Made by a program: the position numbers and the translations under genes. A stretch of 64,000 nucleotides of DNA, taken from NCBI RefSeq assembly GCF_002964765.1, contig NZ_PQCF01000006.1:107757-171756 (forward strand), written 5' to 3'. Positions 52,587 through 61,947 of the stretch are shown piece by piece. The notes beneath the pieces are model-generated. The model did no database searches and was not told the origin of the DNA. It was given only the letters and a program-made list of their open reading frames with translations. This stretch comes from Pseudoalteromonas sp. T1lg88. Its GTDB lineage: Bacteria; Pseudomonadota; Gammaproteobacteria; Enterobacterales; Alteromonadaceae. Position 1 is the first letter of the stretch. Each line of letters begins with the position of its first letter.

Positions 52587-54730
52587 TATTTTTGCCTTTG
52601 TTCTTGTATTAATTCAAATAATTGTACCGTGGCCAGGGTGTCATTGATAGCGCGGTGATGCCCTTGTAAATCAATCCCCAACTCCTTGCACAGCTTACCC
52701 AGGGAATAAGAGGCATATCCCGGCAGGTGCTTGCGTGCCAAACGCACGGTGCACAGCTTAGGTAGGATCAGGTTTTTGTCGGTACGGGCAAACTCGGCGC
52801 GTAAAAAGCCATAGTCAAAATTGACATTATGGGCGACAAAAATGGCCCCTTGTAAAAACTGCCACAGCGACGGCGCAATCTGCGCAAAGGTCGGGGCATC
52901 GGCCACCATAGCATTGTCTATGCCGGTCAGCTCGGTAATGTAGCGCGGAATATGGCGCTCGGGGTTGATCAGTGAATGCCAGCGCGCAACCTCCTTGCCG
53001 TTCACCAACTTGACCGCGGCGACTTCGGTCACCCTGTGGCTATTCTTTTGCCCACCTGTGGTTTCAATATCCACCACCACATAGGGCTGCTCCGGGTTGA
53101 CCTGCCAGCTTACGCTTTGCACTTGTACCTCGAACCCGGCTCGCTGCAACTGACGTATGGCGAGCAGCTGATTGCGTCGCAGGCTATCGCCCGGTGCCTT
53201 TATCTCTTCAAAGCGCAGCTTGCCTTGCGCTATCACCATCAGATCCGGGTAGCCGTCTTTGGCATTGACGAAGTCCTTGGCCATCACGGTTAATTGCGCA
53301 TAAATGGCCGACAACGAGGCATGTTCAATCAGAAGCAACAAGGGATCAAGCAGGTTTTCATGCCAACGAATAAAGGCATTGGGCTGCTGATAATGCCGGG
53401 TGGCATTGGCGGTAATATGATGCACCAGCTTGGACTTGGTATCACAGTGTGCAAACAGCGCCGCGATATTGTCCCGGTACATGTGATAGAAGCGCCCGTC
53501 GCGCAAACTGCTTGGAAATACATCAAACTCGGTGCACACGCCGCCCTGGGCGCTGGTAAAGAGCTCATCCCAAAAACACAAGGCAAAGAGATGAAGCCAC
53601 AATTGGTTCTCGCAATGCAGCGCCTCGCTCCCCTGTTGCCGATATAAATCGATGACGCCCTGCTCTACGTGGTGAGAATAGGCCTCGTCTATGGCCAAAG
53701 GCTCGCCATGGCGCAATAAATCGGTCAAGGTGCTGGTGCGCTTGCCCTGAAATTTAAGGGCATAAAAGTCCTGGGCAAAAAACAACACCTGCTCGCAGCT
53801 GGGATCCTCGATTAAGGCCAACAACCGAGCCTCGACCCAATCTTTGTCACCGCGCTTATAGCGCTGGCGCACCACCAGCTCCACCGCCTGAGGGTGTTCG
53901 CTCTCGGCCAGCAAATCCAAGGCTAATTGCTCATCACACACTCCCAGGGTCAACAGCTTCTTACCCAGCACATACAAGGACTCATGGCGATAACGCGTCG
54001 CCAGCGCTCCCTGTGCCAGCGGCGCCTGGGTTAAGCCAGACGCCAAGACCAGCAACTGGGGTTCTTCCTCCAGGGCTTTCGCCTGAGCGCGCACCTCACC
54101 GTAAAAAAACGCACTTTTAGCCTCATCGAGCTGGTTAAAGCGAGCCCCAATCTCCCCCTTGTTGGTGCGGCGAATACCCAGATCGCGCAATGAAAACTGT
54201 GTCATCGAGCTATTGATACGACCAAAGAAAACAAACAAGAGGTAGTGCAGCACCGAATTATAACTGTGCACTAAATAGCTTAAAAAAAGCTCGCTGTGAC
54301 GCACATGACCAAAGCACAGGGTTTGCTGGCAATACGCCAGCCACATCGGCTTTTTCGCGGAGAGGGCAATGCCGGGCAGCCCAAGCTCCTTGCACAGGTT
54401 GATCAGCTCCAGCTTAGTGAGGGATTCTAGCCAGGCGGCAAACTCATGCTCCTGCACATGACGCACCCACTGACGGCGCTTAAGCAGCGCCAACGCCAGC
54501 GGCACATGGTCGATTTCCTCGTAATGTAGGCTGCTTTGCTCAACAAAGTCGGACTTGCGATTGTACATGCGCACCAGCACACACTGAGCATGCTCGGGCA
54601 GGCTCAGAAATTCATTGATATAGCCGCGCTCGGCATCCGCGCACAGATGCCAGGCATGTTGCTGATGATAACTGAGAAACTCTTTAAAATGCGCCAGGTA
54701 ATAGCGTGGCGGTAGGACTTTCTTTTCCAT
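52586..54730 (-). CDS. FAN1-like VRR-NUC nuclease fused to a DnaQ-type (DEDDh) 3'-5' exonuclease
   Basis: A 714-aa protein. Residues ~1-400 are a helical region resembling the SAP/TPR-type part of FAN1-like nucleases (EFDVFPSSLRDGRFYHMYRD near 400). Residues ~410-530 contain the VRR-NUC catalytic pattern: GYPDLMVI and RFEEIKAPGDSLRRNQ, matching PD...ExK. Residues ~545-710 are a separate exonuclease domain with DIETTG (about 552), FVAHNVNFDYGFL and HHRAINDTLA, the DEDDh motifs. Bacterial FAN1 acts on branched or cross-linked DNA; the exonuclease could trim the product. The function of the fusion is inferred. It is coupled to lysE by a 1-base overlap. Confidence 0.85.
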   Translation of the reverse strand: MEKKVLPPRYYLAHFKEFLSYHQQHAWHLCADAERGYINEFLSLPEHAQCVLVRMYNRKSDFVEQSSLHYEEIDHVPLALALLKRRQWVRHVQEHEFAAWLESLTKLELINLCKELGLPGIALSAKKPMWLAYCQQTLCFGHVRHSELFLSYLVHSYNSVLHYLLFVFFGRINSSMTQFSLRDLGIRRTNKGEIGARFNQLDEAKSAFFYGEVRAQAKALEEEPQLLVLASGLTQAPLAQGALATRYRHESLYVLGKKLLTLGVCDEQLALDLLAESEHPQAVELVVRQRYKRGDKDWVEARLLALIEDPSCEQVLFFAQDFYALKFQGKRTSTLTDLLRHGEPLAIDEAYSHHVEQGVIDLYRQQGSEALHCENQLWLHLFALCFWDELFTSAQGGVCTEFDVFPSSLRDGRFYHMYRDNIAALFAHCDTKSKLVHHITANATRHYQQPNAFIRWHENLLDPLLLLIEHASLSAIYAQLTVMAKDFVNAKDGYPDLMVIAQGKLRFEEIKAPGDSLRRNQLLAIRQLQRAGFEVQVQSVSWQVNPEQPYVVVDIETTGGQKNSHRVTEVAAVKLVNGKEVARWHSLINPERHIPRYITELTGIDNAMVADAPTFAQIAPSLWQFLQGAIFVAHNVNFDYGFLRAEFARTDKNLILPKLCTVRLARKHLPGYASYSLGKLCKELGIDLQGHHRAINDTLATVQLFELIQEQRQK

Positions 54731-54808
54731 GCAAGCACACAGTTAGGTAAAACTAACCGTGAGATTAGCACTGTTTATTTATACAGTAAACTTTTGAATT
54801 CTAAGACC

Positions 54809-55402
54809 CTAAAGCGCTTGCCATTGTTTTGTAACCAGGACCTGCTCGTCGAGTAACACCTGTCCCTCGAATACCTGCCCCGTGCGCACCTGCCCCACTC
54901 CTTTAGGTGTCCCCGTTAACAACCAATCACCATCTTGCAAGCGCTGCCAATTGGCCAACTCATCAATGGCCGTTTGCACCGGATACAACATCTGCCTGGT
55001 CTGGCCCTGCTGCACAAGTTCGCCGTCGATATACAAACGCAACGACAGCCTGGCGATGTCCGCCTCATCGATGGCAGCAAAGTCACTTGCCAGCACGGCA
55101 CCATCGAAACTTTTTGCTCGCTCCCAGGGCAACCCCTTGGCTTTTAATTCACCTTGCAGCGCCCGCTTGGTGAGATCCAAAGCAAAGGCCACGGCAACCG
55201 GACGATTGTTTTTGATGACAAAACACAGCTCCCCTTCATAATGCAGAGCCTCATTTTGATGCTGCGACAGCAACACATCGGCAAGCACCGAGGGCGGCTT
55301 GTTGAAGATCACCATGGCATCGGGCATGGCATTATCCAGCTCCTTGATATGCTCGACATAGTTACGGCCTATACAGGTGATTTTTCCGGGTTTTGTTGCC
55401 AT
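54809..55402 (-). CDS. Fumarylacetoacetate hydrolase (FAH) family protein
   Basis: A 197-aa protein of the FAH superfamily, in which a divalent metal supports cleavage or decarboxylation of dicarbonyl acids. Family features are ITCIGRNYVEHIKEL, HYEGELCFVIKN with metal-binding Glu residues, KSFDGAVLASDF and WLLTGTPKGVGQV. The substrate is unknown; relatives include acylpyruvases and oxaloacetate tautomerases. The frame extends to 55483, but ATG at 55402 begins the conserved domain and has GAGAT upstream. Monocistronic by position. Confidence 0.88.
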   Translation of the reverse strand: MATKPGKITCIGRNYVEHIKELDNAMPDAMVIFNKPPSVLADVLLSQHQNEALHYEGELCFVIKNNRPVAVAFALDLTKRALQGELKAKGLPWERAKSFDGAVLASDFAAIDEADIARLSLRLYIDGELVQQGQTRQMLYPVQTAIDELANWQRLQDGDWLLTGTPKGVGQVRTGQVFEGQVLLDEQVLVTKQWQAL

Positions 55403-55574
55403 ATTTTTATCTCGTTTTGGATTTTTCCTCAGTGTATGGCGCTGCTTGCACCATCGCAAGCACCAGAGCTCGGCCGCACACATTTTTGCAATCGACGCGA
55501 CTACTGCGCTGGATCAAACCCATAAAGTCGGTTTTTTGGTTAACTAACTGTAGGAGCAGACTCGGGAGAAACTC

Positions 55575-55811
55575 ATGCCCAGGCTTTCCACCTTAACCCT
55601 ACTCAAGGTCATTATTGTTTTTGGTGTACTGCTGATCATCGGCGGTCATACCTTGCTGGTGACGGACTCGTTTCGTGATTATTTTGGCATTTACAGCTTT
55701 ATGATTGGCGCTGTCTGTATTGCGGTGGGCTTGATCATGTCTTTGCCGACTAAGATCTATCTGACCATCTTGTTGATGCGCAATGAGGGCAAGGAGAGTA
55801 AATTTAAGTGA
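55575..55811 (+). CDS. Small membrane protein, 78 aa, function unknown
   Basis: Two predicted membrane helices (VIIVFGVLLIIGGHTLLV and IYSFMIGAVCIAVGLIMSL), then a short basic tail (NEGKESKFK). A good Shine-Dalgarno (GGGAGAAA) lies just before the ATG, which supports it as a real gene. I recognise no family. It stands alone between the FAH gene (divergent) and the M17 peptidase gene (convergent). Confidence 0.65.
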   Translation: MPRLSTLTLLKVIIVFGVLLIIGGHTLLVTDSFRDYFGIYSFMIGAVCIAVGLIMSLPTKIYLTILLMRNEGKESKFK

Positions 55812-55846
55812 GGTAACGACTCACTGAGCCGCTACCTCTGGGTCGA

Positions 55847-57141
55847 TTACGACTTTTCTTGTAGTGTGCGAGCTACGGTACGCATACCCAAGGTGGTTGC
55901 GCCGGCAGACCATAGGCTGGTTGGGCTGTTTTGGAAGGCCGCCGCCAGGTCCATATGCACCCATCCCTTGCCTTCGTCACGAACAAAGCGTGATAAGAAA
56001 CCAGCCGCGTTAGAGGCGCCACCAAAGCCACCGCCTTTTGCGGACGACTGTTTGCTGTGTCGGCATAAGGTGACGGACAGTTGTTCTGGTGGAATTTCTC
56101 CAACGGCAGTGGCCACGCGCCTTCAAATTCTTCGCTGGCAAAGCCTTCAACGTCACGCACCATGTCTTTATCCAGACCGAATAACGCATTGTATTCCTGA
56201 CCTACCGCAACCAAGGCTGCACCGGTTAGGGTTGCCGCGTTGATAATAGTAGCGGCGCCCGTTTCGCTAGCAGCCATCAGGCCGTCGGCCAGTACTAAAC
56301 GACCTTCGGCATCGGTATTAACGATTTCAACCGTGGTGCCATTTTTGTAGGTAAGAATGTCGCCCAGCTTGTAGGCATGGCCCGAGATCAGGTTCTCGGC
56401 ACAGCATAGGAACAGCTTTACACGCTTGTCCAGACCGCGATTAATCGCCAGTGCCAGACCCGCTGTCACAGTAGCTGCACCGCCCATGTCGCACTTCATG
56501 GTCAGCATGCCTTCACTTGGCTTGATTGAATAGCCGCCGGAATCGAAGGTGATACCCTTACCCACAAGCGCCGAGGCCACAGGGGCGTTATCATCGCCAG
56601 TTGGGTTAAAGTCGAGCTCAAGCAAAACAGGTGGGCGCTCACTGCCACGACCTACCTCGTAGATACCAATCCACTGTTGCTCTTTTAACGCTTCGCCCTT
56701 GATGATCTGGTAGCTTACGTGCTCAGGAGCCAAAGACTGGATAAACTCACCGGCTTTCTCGGCCAGGCTTTCCGGGTAGATATCTTCGGCGGTGCCGTTG
56801 ATCATCTGACGCATCCAAATAGCCGACTGCTTAAGCGCCGCCAGCTCTTTTAAATCACTTTGCTCATTATCAACGAATTCAACGCCATCTAGTACTTTAG
56901 GGCTCACAAAACCTTGATAGAAAGCCCACTGGCTCTCTGTGCACCAGGCATCACCGGTTAAGGTGACCGCTTTTACGCCTTGGTTGGCAATGGCGCGACC
57001 GGCCTTTTGCACATTCACCAGGGTATCGGTTTCGCTTAGGTGCACGATTGCACCTTGCTCATTGAAAGACAGGTTTGCCGCCTCACCCCAATGACCTGGG
57101 GCAGCCTGCTCGCTTAGTTGTACTAAAAATTGTTGACTCAT
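55847..57141 (-). pseudogene. M17 leucyl aminopeptidase (PepB-like), interrupted by a one-base frameshift
   Basis: Dimetal aminopeptidase. The N-terminal and central part (ATG at 57141, GAGGA upstream) carries the active-site motifs GKGITFDSGGYSIKP, MKCDMGGAATVT and VNTDAEGRLVLADGL. After SPYADTANSRPQK the frame is lost. The expected C-terminus (KGGGFGGASNAAGFLSRFV ... SAGATTLGMRTVA) continues in another frame to 55847. Adding one T to the run TTTT at 56036-56039 (plus strand) restores one 431-aa protein, the usual PepB length. All catalytic motifs and the C-terminus are otherwise intact, so a sequence error is as likely as a genuine mutation. Confidence 0.88.
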
Positions 57142-57219
57142 AGGGGTCCTCTTGGACTGGGATTACAATTACCAGCAGTTTACACTAGGGCCATGCAGTT
57201 CTAAAGCGAAGTACGATTA

Positions 57220-57924
57220 ATGTTATTTCAACCGCCTCTTCAAACCGCCACCCTGTTAAAACGCTACAAGCGTTTTTTAGTGGATTTACACCATCCCGAC
57301 GGCCATGAATTTACCGTGCACTGCGCCAATACCGGCAAGATGACCGGCTGCGCCGAGCCAGGCGTTAGCGCATACTACTCCACCAGTGATAACGCCAAAC
57401 GCAAGTACCCGCATTCCTTGGAGCTCTCCAGCAATCAAGCCGGCGACTTGATCTGCGTAAACACCGCCGTGGCCAACAAGGTGGCCATCGAAGCCATTGA
57501 ACAAGGCGTGATTACAGAGCTGCAAGGATACGATGAGCTGCTGAGCGAAGTGAAATACGGCGATGAAAACAGCCGTATCGATATTTTGCTGCGCGATGCC
57601 AACAAAGCCGATTGCTATATCGAAGTGAAGTCCGTGACCTTACTGGAAGAAAACGGCCAGGGTTACTTCCCCGATGCGCAAACCCTGCGTGGGCAAAAGC
57701 ACCTACGCGAGTTGATGGCGATGAAGGCGCAAGGCCATAGAGCGGTACTCTTGTTTGCGGTATTGCATACAGGTATCGAAGGCGTGAGCGCAGCGGCACA
57801 TATCGACCCTAAGTATGCACAATTGCTTGAAGAAGCGGTGACGGCCGGTGTGGAAGTACTGGCGTATAAGGCGGAGATCAGCGCCGAGAAAGTGGTTTTA
57901 ACCCAAGCCCTGCCTTTTGCCTGA
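57220..57924 (+). CDS. sfsA: SfsA (sugar fermentation stimulation protein family)
   Basis: A 234-aa protein of the SfsA family: [35 protein letters not shown] and [16 protein letters not shown] are strongly conserved family segments. The last (a D...ExK pattern) resembles a nuclease core. SfsA was named for a maltose-related phenotype in E. coli and binds DNA; its true role is uncertain. In many Gammaproteobacteria sfsA lies directly upstream of dksA; here an acylase and an AraC gene intervene. Confidence 0.94.
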   Translation: MLFQPPLQTATLLKRYKRFLVDLHHPDGHEFTVHCANTGKMTGCAEPGVSAYYSTSDNAKRKYPHSLELSSNQAGDLICVNTAVANKVAIEAIEQGVITELQGYDELLSEVKYGDENSRIDILLRDANKADCYIEVKSVTLLEENGQGYFPDAQTLRGQKHLRELMAMKAQGHRAVLLFAVLHTGIEGVSAAAHIDPKYAQLLEEAVTAGVEVLAYKAEISAEKVVLTQALPFA

Positions 57925-57949
57925 GGCCCCTGGCCTATTTGAAATTAAA

Positions 57950-57978
57950 AAAACGGCTTACCTCAGGTAGACCGTTTT
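57950..57978. terminator. Terminator hairpin between sfsA and the acylase gene
   Basis: AAAACGG, internal mismatch, TACC/GGTA around a 3-base loop, CCGTTTT. It lies between convergent genes and could serve both. Confidence 0.7.
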
Positions 57979-58032
57979 AGTTGGGAAAGCGGGAACTGGC
58001 GCACTTACCGGTTCCCTCTGATGTTGCTTTAA

Positions 58033-60585
58033 TTACTCGCTGGGCTTGGCGTAACTCAGCGACATTTCGGCTATCAGGTTGTTGGTAATATCCCCTTCAC
58101 TAAAATACAGTGGCCGTAATGCCGCACTCTGTGAGTAATAGCGACTTTGATCGTCGAAGTGATCCGAGTCCGAGTGCGAGCTTTGCGACATGGTCAACAA
58201 ACCCTTGGCTACCGGACCATTGTCGGTAAAGTTCATCACAAACATCCAGCTCGAACCATAGTTAACCGGGTAACCATCGGCACTTAAACCCGAAGCCAAG
58301 GGCTGTCCGGTAATGGCATCCGGCAAGCGGTCAAAGATCTTATAGGGAATGACCGTCGAGTTCGACAGCGCCCGGCGGTCAAAACGGAAGACATTAAAGC
58401 CCCCTTCCACATGCATAGGCCCAGCCCAAGGCAGCTTTTCACCCGAGCCCATACCACCGGCCAGGGTTTTCTCGACAAATTGCAGTTCGCCCAAAGTCGC
58501 ATCCAGAGCAAAGCCATTGTCGGTCACGTTCAAGACCGCATGGGCCAAAGCCTGCAATGCCGAACCGTCGAGCTTCAAGGTGTTAGGTGTATTGGCCGCA
58601 TCGGTCACAGAAAAGTTATCAAACAGGTGTACTTGCGGGTCAAACAGGTGCGCAAATTCTCGGATAAGCGCCGCGCCCTTGGTATCGAGGTTCATCTTGC
58701 CATCGAAATCAGCCAACAGGGCGCAGGCCGCACTGAGGTCTACATCGCGACCACCAACCGATACGGGCGCGCTGCCTTGTGCCTGGCATTGCTTAACCAG
58801 CGCCGGAAGCACAAGATCATAAAGATAAATATCATTACCGAGCAGCGCCTGCTCCAGCTCAACAAGAGAGAATTTGCCATCGGCGCCACCGCCTTCGCGC
58901 AATAACTTTAAGCCCATACGAGTGCGCAGAGACTGAGGGTACTGTACCTCGCCGTATTGCGCCGCATAGCCCAACAAAGGCTCGGCCGGGTTGGTAAGCC
59001 AAAAGCTGTCGTTGGAGTTTTGCACATAGTCGGTGCGCTCTAGTTTGGGCGCATCTTCGTATGCAACCACGCCGCTCGATTCAAACAAGGAGGTGTCGCC
59101 CGGAACCAGATCAAAACCGGTTTGTTGACGCAGCGCCACCAGTTGTGGCTCTAAACGCATGGCCAGATTAGCTGTATCCCCGACCTGCAACACGGTAGAG
59201 TCATCGATATAAAACACATTGCCTTCTTTATCCGAGGCCATGGTGTTATTGAAGGAAACACCATCGAATTCTTGAAATGCCTTTTTCATATCATCGAGGG
59301 AATGAGCCGCGTTCATGCGCGACCAAAAGCCGACCACGTCCATATTGAATTCGTTGGCATCCTTGATGGTAAAGGCATTGCTGTCGCTCCACCCCAGACC
59401 AAAGGCCGCCGGCGTCTCTATCATCAGGCCCTGATGCGAGTAGTAATACTCTTTATTCAGGGTGATAAACTGGCCCGGCCCTACCGCCACATCGACACTG
59501 ATGCTTTTGCTGGTTATAGGCATGGGTTCGCCGTCCAGGGTGTAGGTAAGACGATCGCCCTCGCTTAGCGCCAACTGATAAATAATAAAGTGGCGCGCGG
59601 TGGAGAAGGTGTGGGTCCAGGCCACATTCTCGTTAAAGCCGATATTGATCACCCCGGGCATGCCCTGCAAACTGCCGCCCATGACATTCAGTGACTCGGG
59701 AATGGTGAGGTGTGATTGCCAAAAGCGTAAGTTCCCCTGGTGCGGGAAGTGCGGGTTAGCTAGCAGGCCGCCCTTACCGTTTTCCATTTTATCCTTACCC
59801 AGACCCCAGCCATTAGAACCTAAATGTTCATACTTTTTCTGCAGCTGCAAGGTACTGGTTTTGCTATTGAGCTCCTTGGCAAAGGCCTGAGCCTGGACAC
59901 CCGCCTGGGTCATTACCGGCAGATATTCGTCGCCATCGCCGGGATTGGCGAAAAAGGCCAGATCGAGAAAGTTAGCAGAGCTGGCCAGTTGCACCGTGGC
60001 CATGGCATAGGCCAGCATGTCTTCTTTAGTTATAGTCACGGCCCAGGGCTGACCTGCGCACTCCGGCGCCAAATTGGCGACACCGGTATCGGCCACATAT
60101 TTATTGAAACCGGCCACGAACCCTTGGTAATGCGCACGGCTTTGTTCGTCCAGTTCCATATAATGGGCCTGCGCATAGTCATTGACGCCCAGGGCCTTGT
60201 ATCCAAAGTCGGAAATAAGATGTTCGCTATCACCACTGCCAGGCACCTTATCCGGACCAAAGTAAAGACTGCGATGACCTCGCACCTTAACGATTTGATC
60301 CATCATGATGCAGGCATTGTCCTTGGCATACGCATAGCCGCTGCCAAAGGCCAAACTTTCGATATTGTCCGCTTTTATATGCGGCACCCCGTACGTGGTC
60401 CAACGAATATCCGCTTCCAGTACACCATCGTCATCAAACAACACCAAGGGTTTGGGCTGGGGGCTGGGTTGTACGGGCTCGGGGGTGGTGACAACTTGTG
60501 CATCGTCGTTATCGTCTGAGCCGCAGGCACTGAGGGTCAGCGCCGTCAGCAAGGCCACCAGTACGGGGTTAAGTTGCATCTTCAT
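58033..60585 (-). CDS. Penicillin acylase family lipoprotein (Ntn-hydrolase, possible acyl-homoserine lactone acylase)
   Basis: An 850-aa exported protein of the penicillin/AHL acylase family. The signal peptide ends in a lipobox (LTLSAC, C21), so the mature protein is a lipoprotein. A Gly/Pro-rich linker follows. The chain would cleave itself before S257 in LGSNGWGLGKD, making Ser257 the N-terminal nucleophile of the beta chain, with an Asn/Arg-rich active site downstream (LLANPHFPHQG). Relatives degrade acyl-homoserine lactones or cyclic lipopeptides; the substrate here is not known. AAGGA precedes the ATG. It is divergent from an AraC-type regulator. Confidence 0.88.
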   Translation of the reverse strand: MKMQLNPVLVALLTALTLSACGSDDNDDAQVVTTPEPVQPSPQPKPLVLFDDDGVLEADIRWTTYGVPHIKADNIESLAFGSGYAYAKDNACIMMDQIVKVRGHRSLYFGPDKVPGSGDSEHLISDFGYKALGVNDYAQAHYMELDEQSRAHYQGFVAGFNKYVADTGVANLAPECAGQPWAVTITKEDMLAYAMATVQLASSANFLDLAFFANPGDGDEYLPVMTQAGVQAQAFAKELNSKTSTLQLQKKYEHLGSNGWGLGKDKMENGKGGLLANPHFPHQGNLRFWQSHLTIPESLNVMGGSLQGMPGVINIGFNENVAWTHTFSTARHFIIYQLALSEGDRLTYTLDGEPMPITSKSISVDVAVGPGQFITLNKEYYYSHQGLMIETPAAFGLGWSDSNAFTIKDANEFNMDVVGFWSRMNAAHSLDDMKKAFQEFDGVSFNNTMASDKEGNVFYIDDSTVLQVGDTANLAMRLEPQLVALRQQTGFDLVPGDTSLFESSGVVAYEDAPKLERTDYVQNSNDSFWLTNPAEPLLGYAAQYGEVQYPQSLRTRMGLKLLREGGGADGKFSLVELEQALLGNDIYLYDLVLPALVKQCQAQGSAPVSVGGRDVDLSAACALLADFDGKMNLDTKGAALIREFAHLFDPQVHLFDNFSVTDAANTPNTLKLDGSALQALAHAVLNVTDNGFALDATLGELQFVEKTLAGGMGSGEKLPWAGPMHVEGGFNVFRFDRRALSNSTVIPYKIFDRLPDAITGQPLASGLSADGYPVNYGSSWMFVMNFTDNGPVAKGLLTMSQSSHSDSDHFDDQSRYYSQSAALRPLYFSEGDITNNLIAEMSLSYAKPSE

Positions 60586-60665
60586 AAAGCGTCCTTTTTG
60601 TTATTCTTAACTTTCTATTCAACATCGCTCACTTATCCACCTTGCCCTAAGTGCCCTATTAAATC

Positions 60666-60700
60666 TTGACGTTTAACGCCAAATATTGACTTTGGGCGCC
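60666..60700. promoter_or_regulatory. Direct repeat, candidate AraC-type operator
   Basis: Two copies of TTGAC-N7-GCC at 60666-60680 and 60686-60700 repeat with a 20-bp period (about two helical turns) in the 162-bp region between the divergent acylase and AraC genes. AraC-family proteins commonly bind such tandem direct repeats. Assignment to this regulator is positional inference. Confidence 0.5.
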
Positions 60701-60747
60701 ACCTGCTCCAGTTTTAAAAGTATAAAAAAATAATAAATTGGGTTCCT

Positions 60748-61806
60748 ATGCGCGCTTCCTATGTGAGTTATCAATTGCTTCGCTCATTGGTGTTATTCCT
60801 TGAGAGTAAGGGCTTAAGTCGTACTGCCTGTCTCACTCAGCTTGGGTGTAGCGAACAGGAACTACACGCGCACAACAGCGCCTTTAGCCTCAACCACTAT
60901 CAGCGGCTGATGCGCTGGGCCCATAAACAATTAAATTGCCCCTACATAGGCTTGTCTTTTGGCGCCCAATTCGATCTCGATCGCTGGGGCGTGCTGGGTC
61001 ATTTAGCCAGCGTGAGTCCGGATTTACGCCGCGTTATCGACTATGGCCGCCGCTTTCATCCCCTGGTTCGGCACACCCAAAGTCTCACCCTACATCAGCA
61101 GCCCAAGACTCTGACTTTAGACCTCGGACCAACTCAAGACGGCTGCTACTATGTAATTGATGAACTCTTTGCCAGCTGGCTTAGTTTTGCCCGCACCTAT
61201 ATGGTCGATGCCGAAACCCTGGCGCCGTTGCAAATTCAGCTAATGCGTGCCGCTCCTCAGGATCTCAAAGAGCGCCGTATCTACGACAATCTCTTTCGCT
61301 GTCCGCTGCAGTTTGAGGCACCCAGCAACACACTCAGCATACCCAGGGAGCTGATTAACCGACCACTCAAACAGCCGGATAAAACCTTGGAGCAAGTCTT
61401 ACTGCATCAGGCGCAACAACAGCTAAATAGTCATTACAGTTTGAGCGATGCGGTTAAATTGCATATCAATGCCCACCTGCCGGAGATCATGCGCATAGAG
61501 CAACTGGCCGCCCTTTTTGGCCTACCGGCACGCTCCCTGCAACGACAATTGGCCCGGCAAGATACCAGCTACGCCAAATTGCTTGATGAGTGCCGCCAGC
61601 ACCTGGCCTTGCAACTGTTCGAGTCCGGCTACAGCGCCCTTGAGGTAACTAATAAACTGGGGTTTTCCGAGCAAAGTGCGCTGCAACGGGCATTTAAACG
61701 CTGGTTTTACCTCTCCCCTAAACGTTTTTTTTTACATCAACACACCCTTGAAATAAACTCAGATGGCCCAATATCAAGGCGAATTAAAAAATCAGCACCC
61801 GGCTGA
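60748..61806 (+). CDS. AraC family transcriptional regulator
   Basis: A 352-aa regulator. Residues ~20-205 match the arabinose-binding-like effector domain found in OruR/ArgR-type AraC proteins. Residues ~240-335 form the double helix-turn-helix: AALFGLPARSLQRQLARQDT, then EVTNKLGFSEQSALQRAFKR and LSPKRFF. It is divergent from the acylase gene and shares a control region with a direct repeat, so it likely regulates that gene. The effector is unknown. Confidence 0.9.
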   Translation: MRASYVSYQLLRSLVLFLESKGLSRTACLTQLGCSEQELHAHNSAFSLNHYQRLMRWAHKQLNCPYIGLSFGAQFDLDRWGVLGHLASVSPDLRRVIDYGRRFHPLVRHTQSLTLHQQPKTLTLDLGPTQDGCYYVIDELFASWLSFARTYMVDAETLAPLQIQLMRAAPQDLKERRIYDNLFRCPLQFEAPSNTLSIPRELINRPLKQPDKTLEQVLLHQAQQQLNSHYSLSDAVKLHINAHLPEIMRIEQLAALFGLPARSLQRQLARQDTSYAKLLDECRQHLALQLFESGYSALEVTNKLGFSEQSALQRAFKRWFYLSPKRFFLHQHTLEINSDGPISRRIKKSAPG

Positions 61807-61947
61807 AGGCTCGCCTGAAGGCAAGAGCCGCAGCCAAGCCAAGGCAAGGTACTAAAATAAAAAGTGTTTGCTAAGGGGGTGGTATTTTGCTATTTATAGC
61901 CGCCGGTATTTACCGGGGACTTGGTATTAAGGATTTAGGAGATAGTT

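Noticed and set aside
59824..60519. 231-codon plus-strand frame opposite the penicillin acylase
   Set aside because: Antisense shadow of the acylase; no motif, no start signal, and the acylase signal peptide and nucleophile on the other strand are clear.
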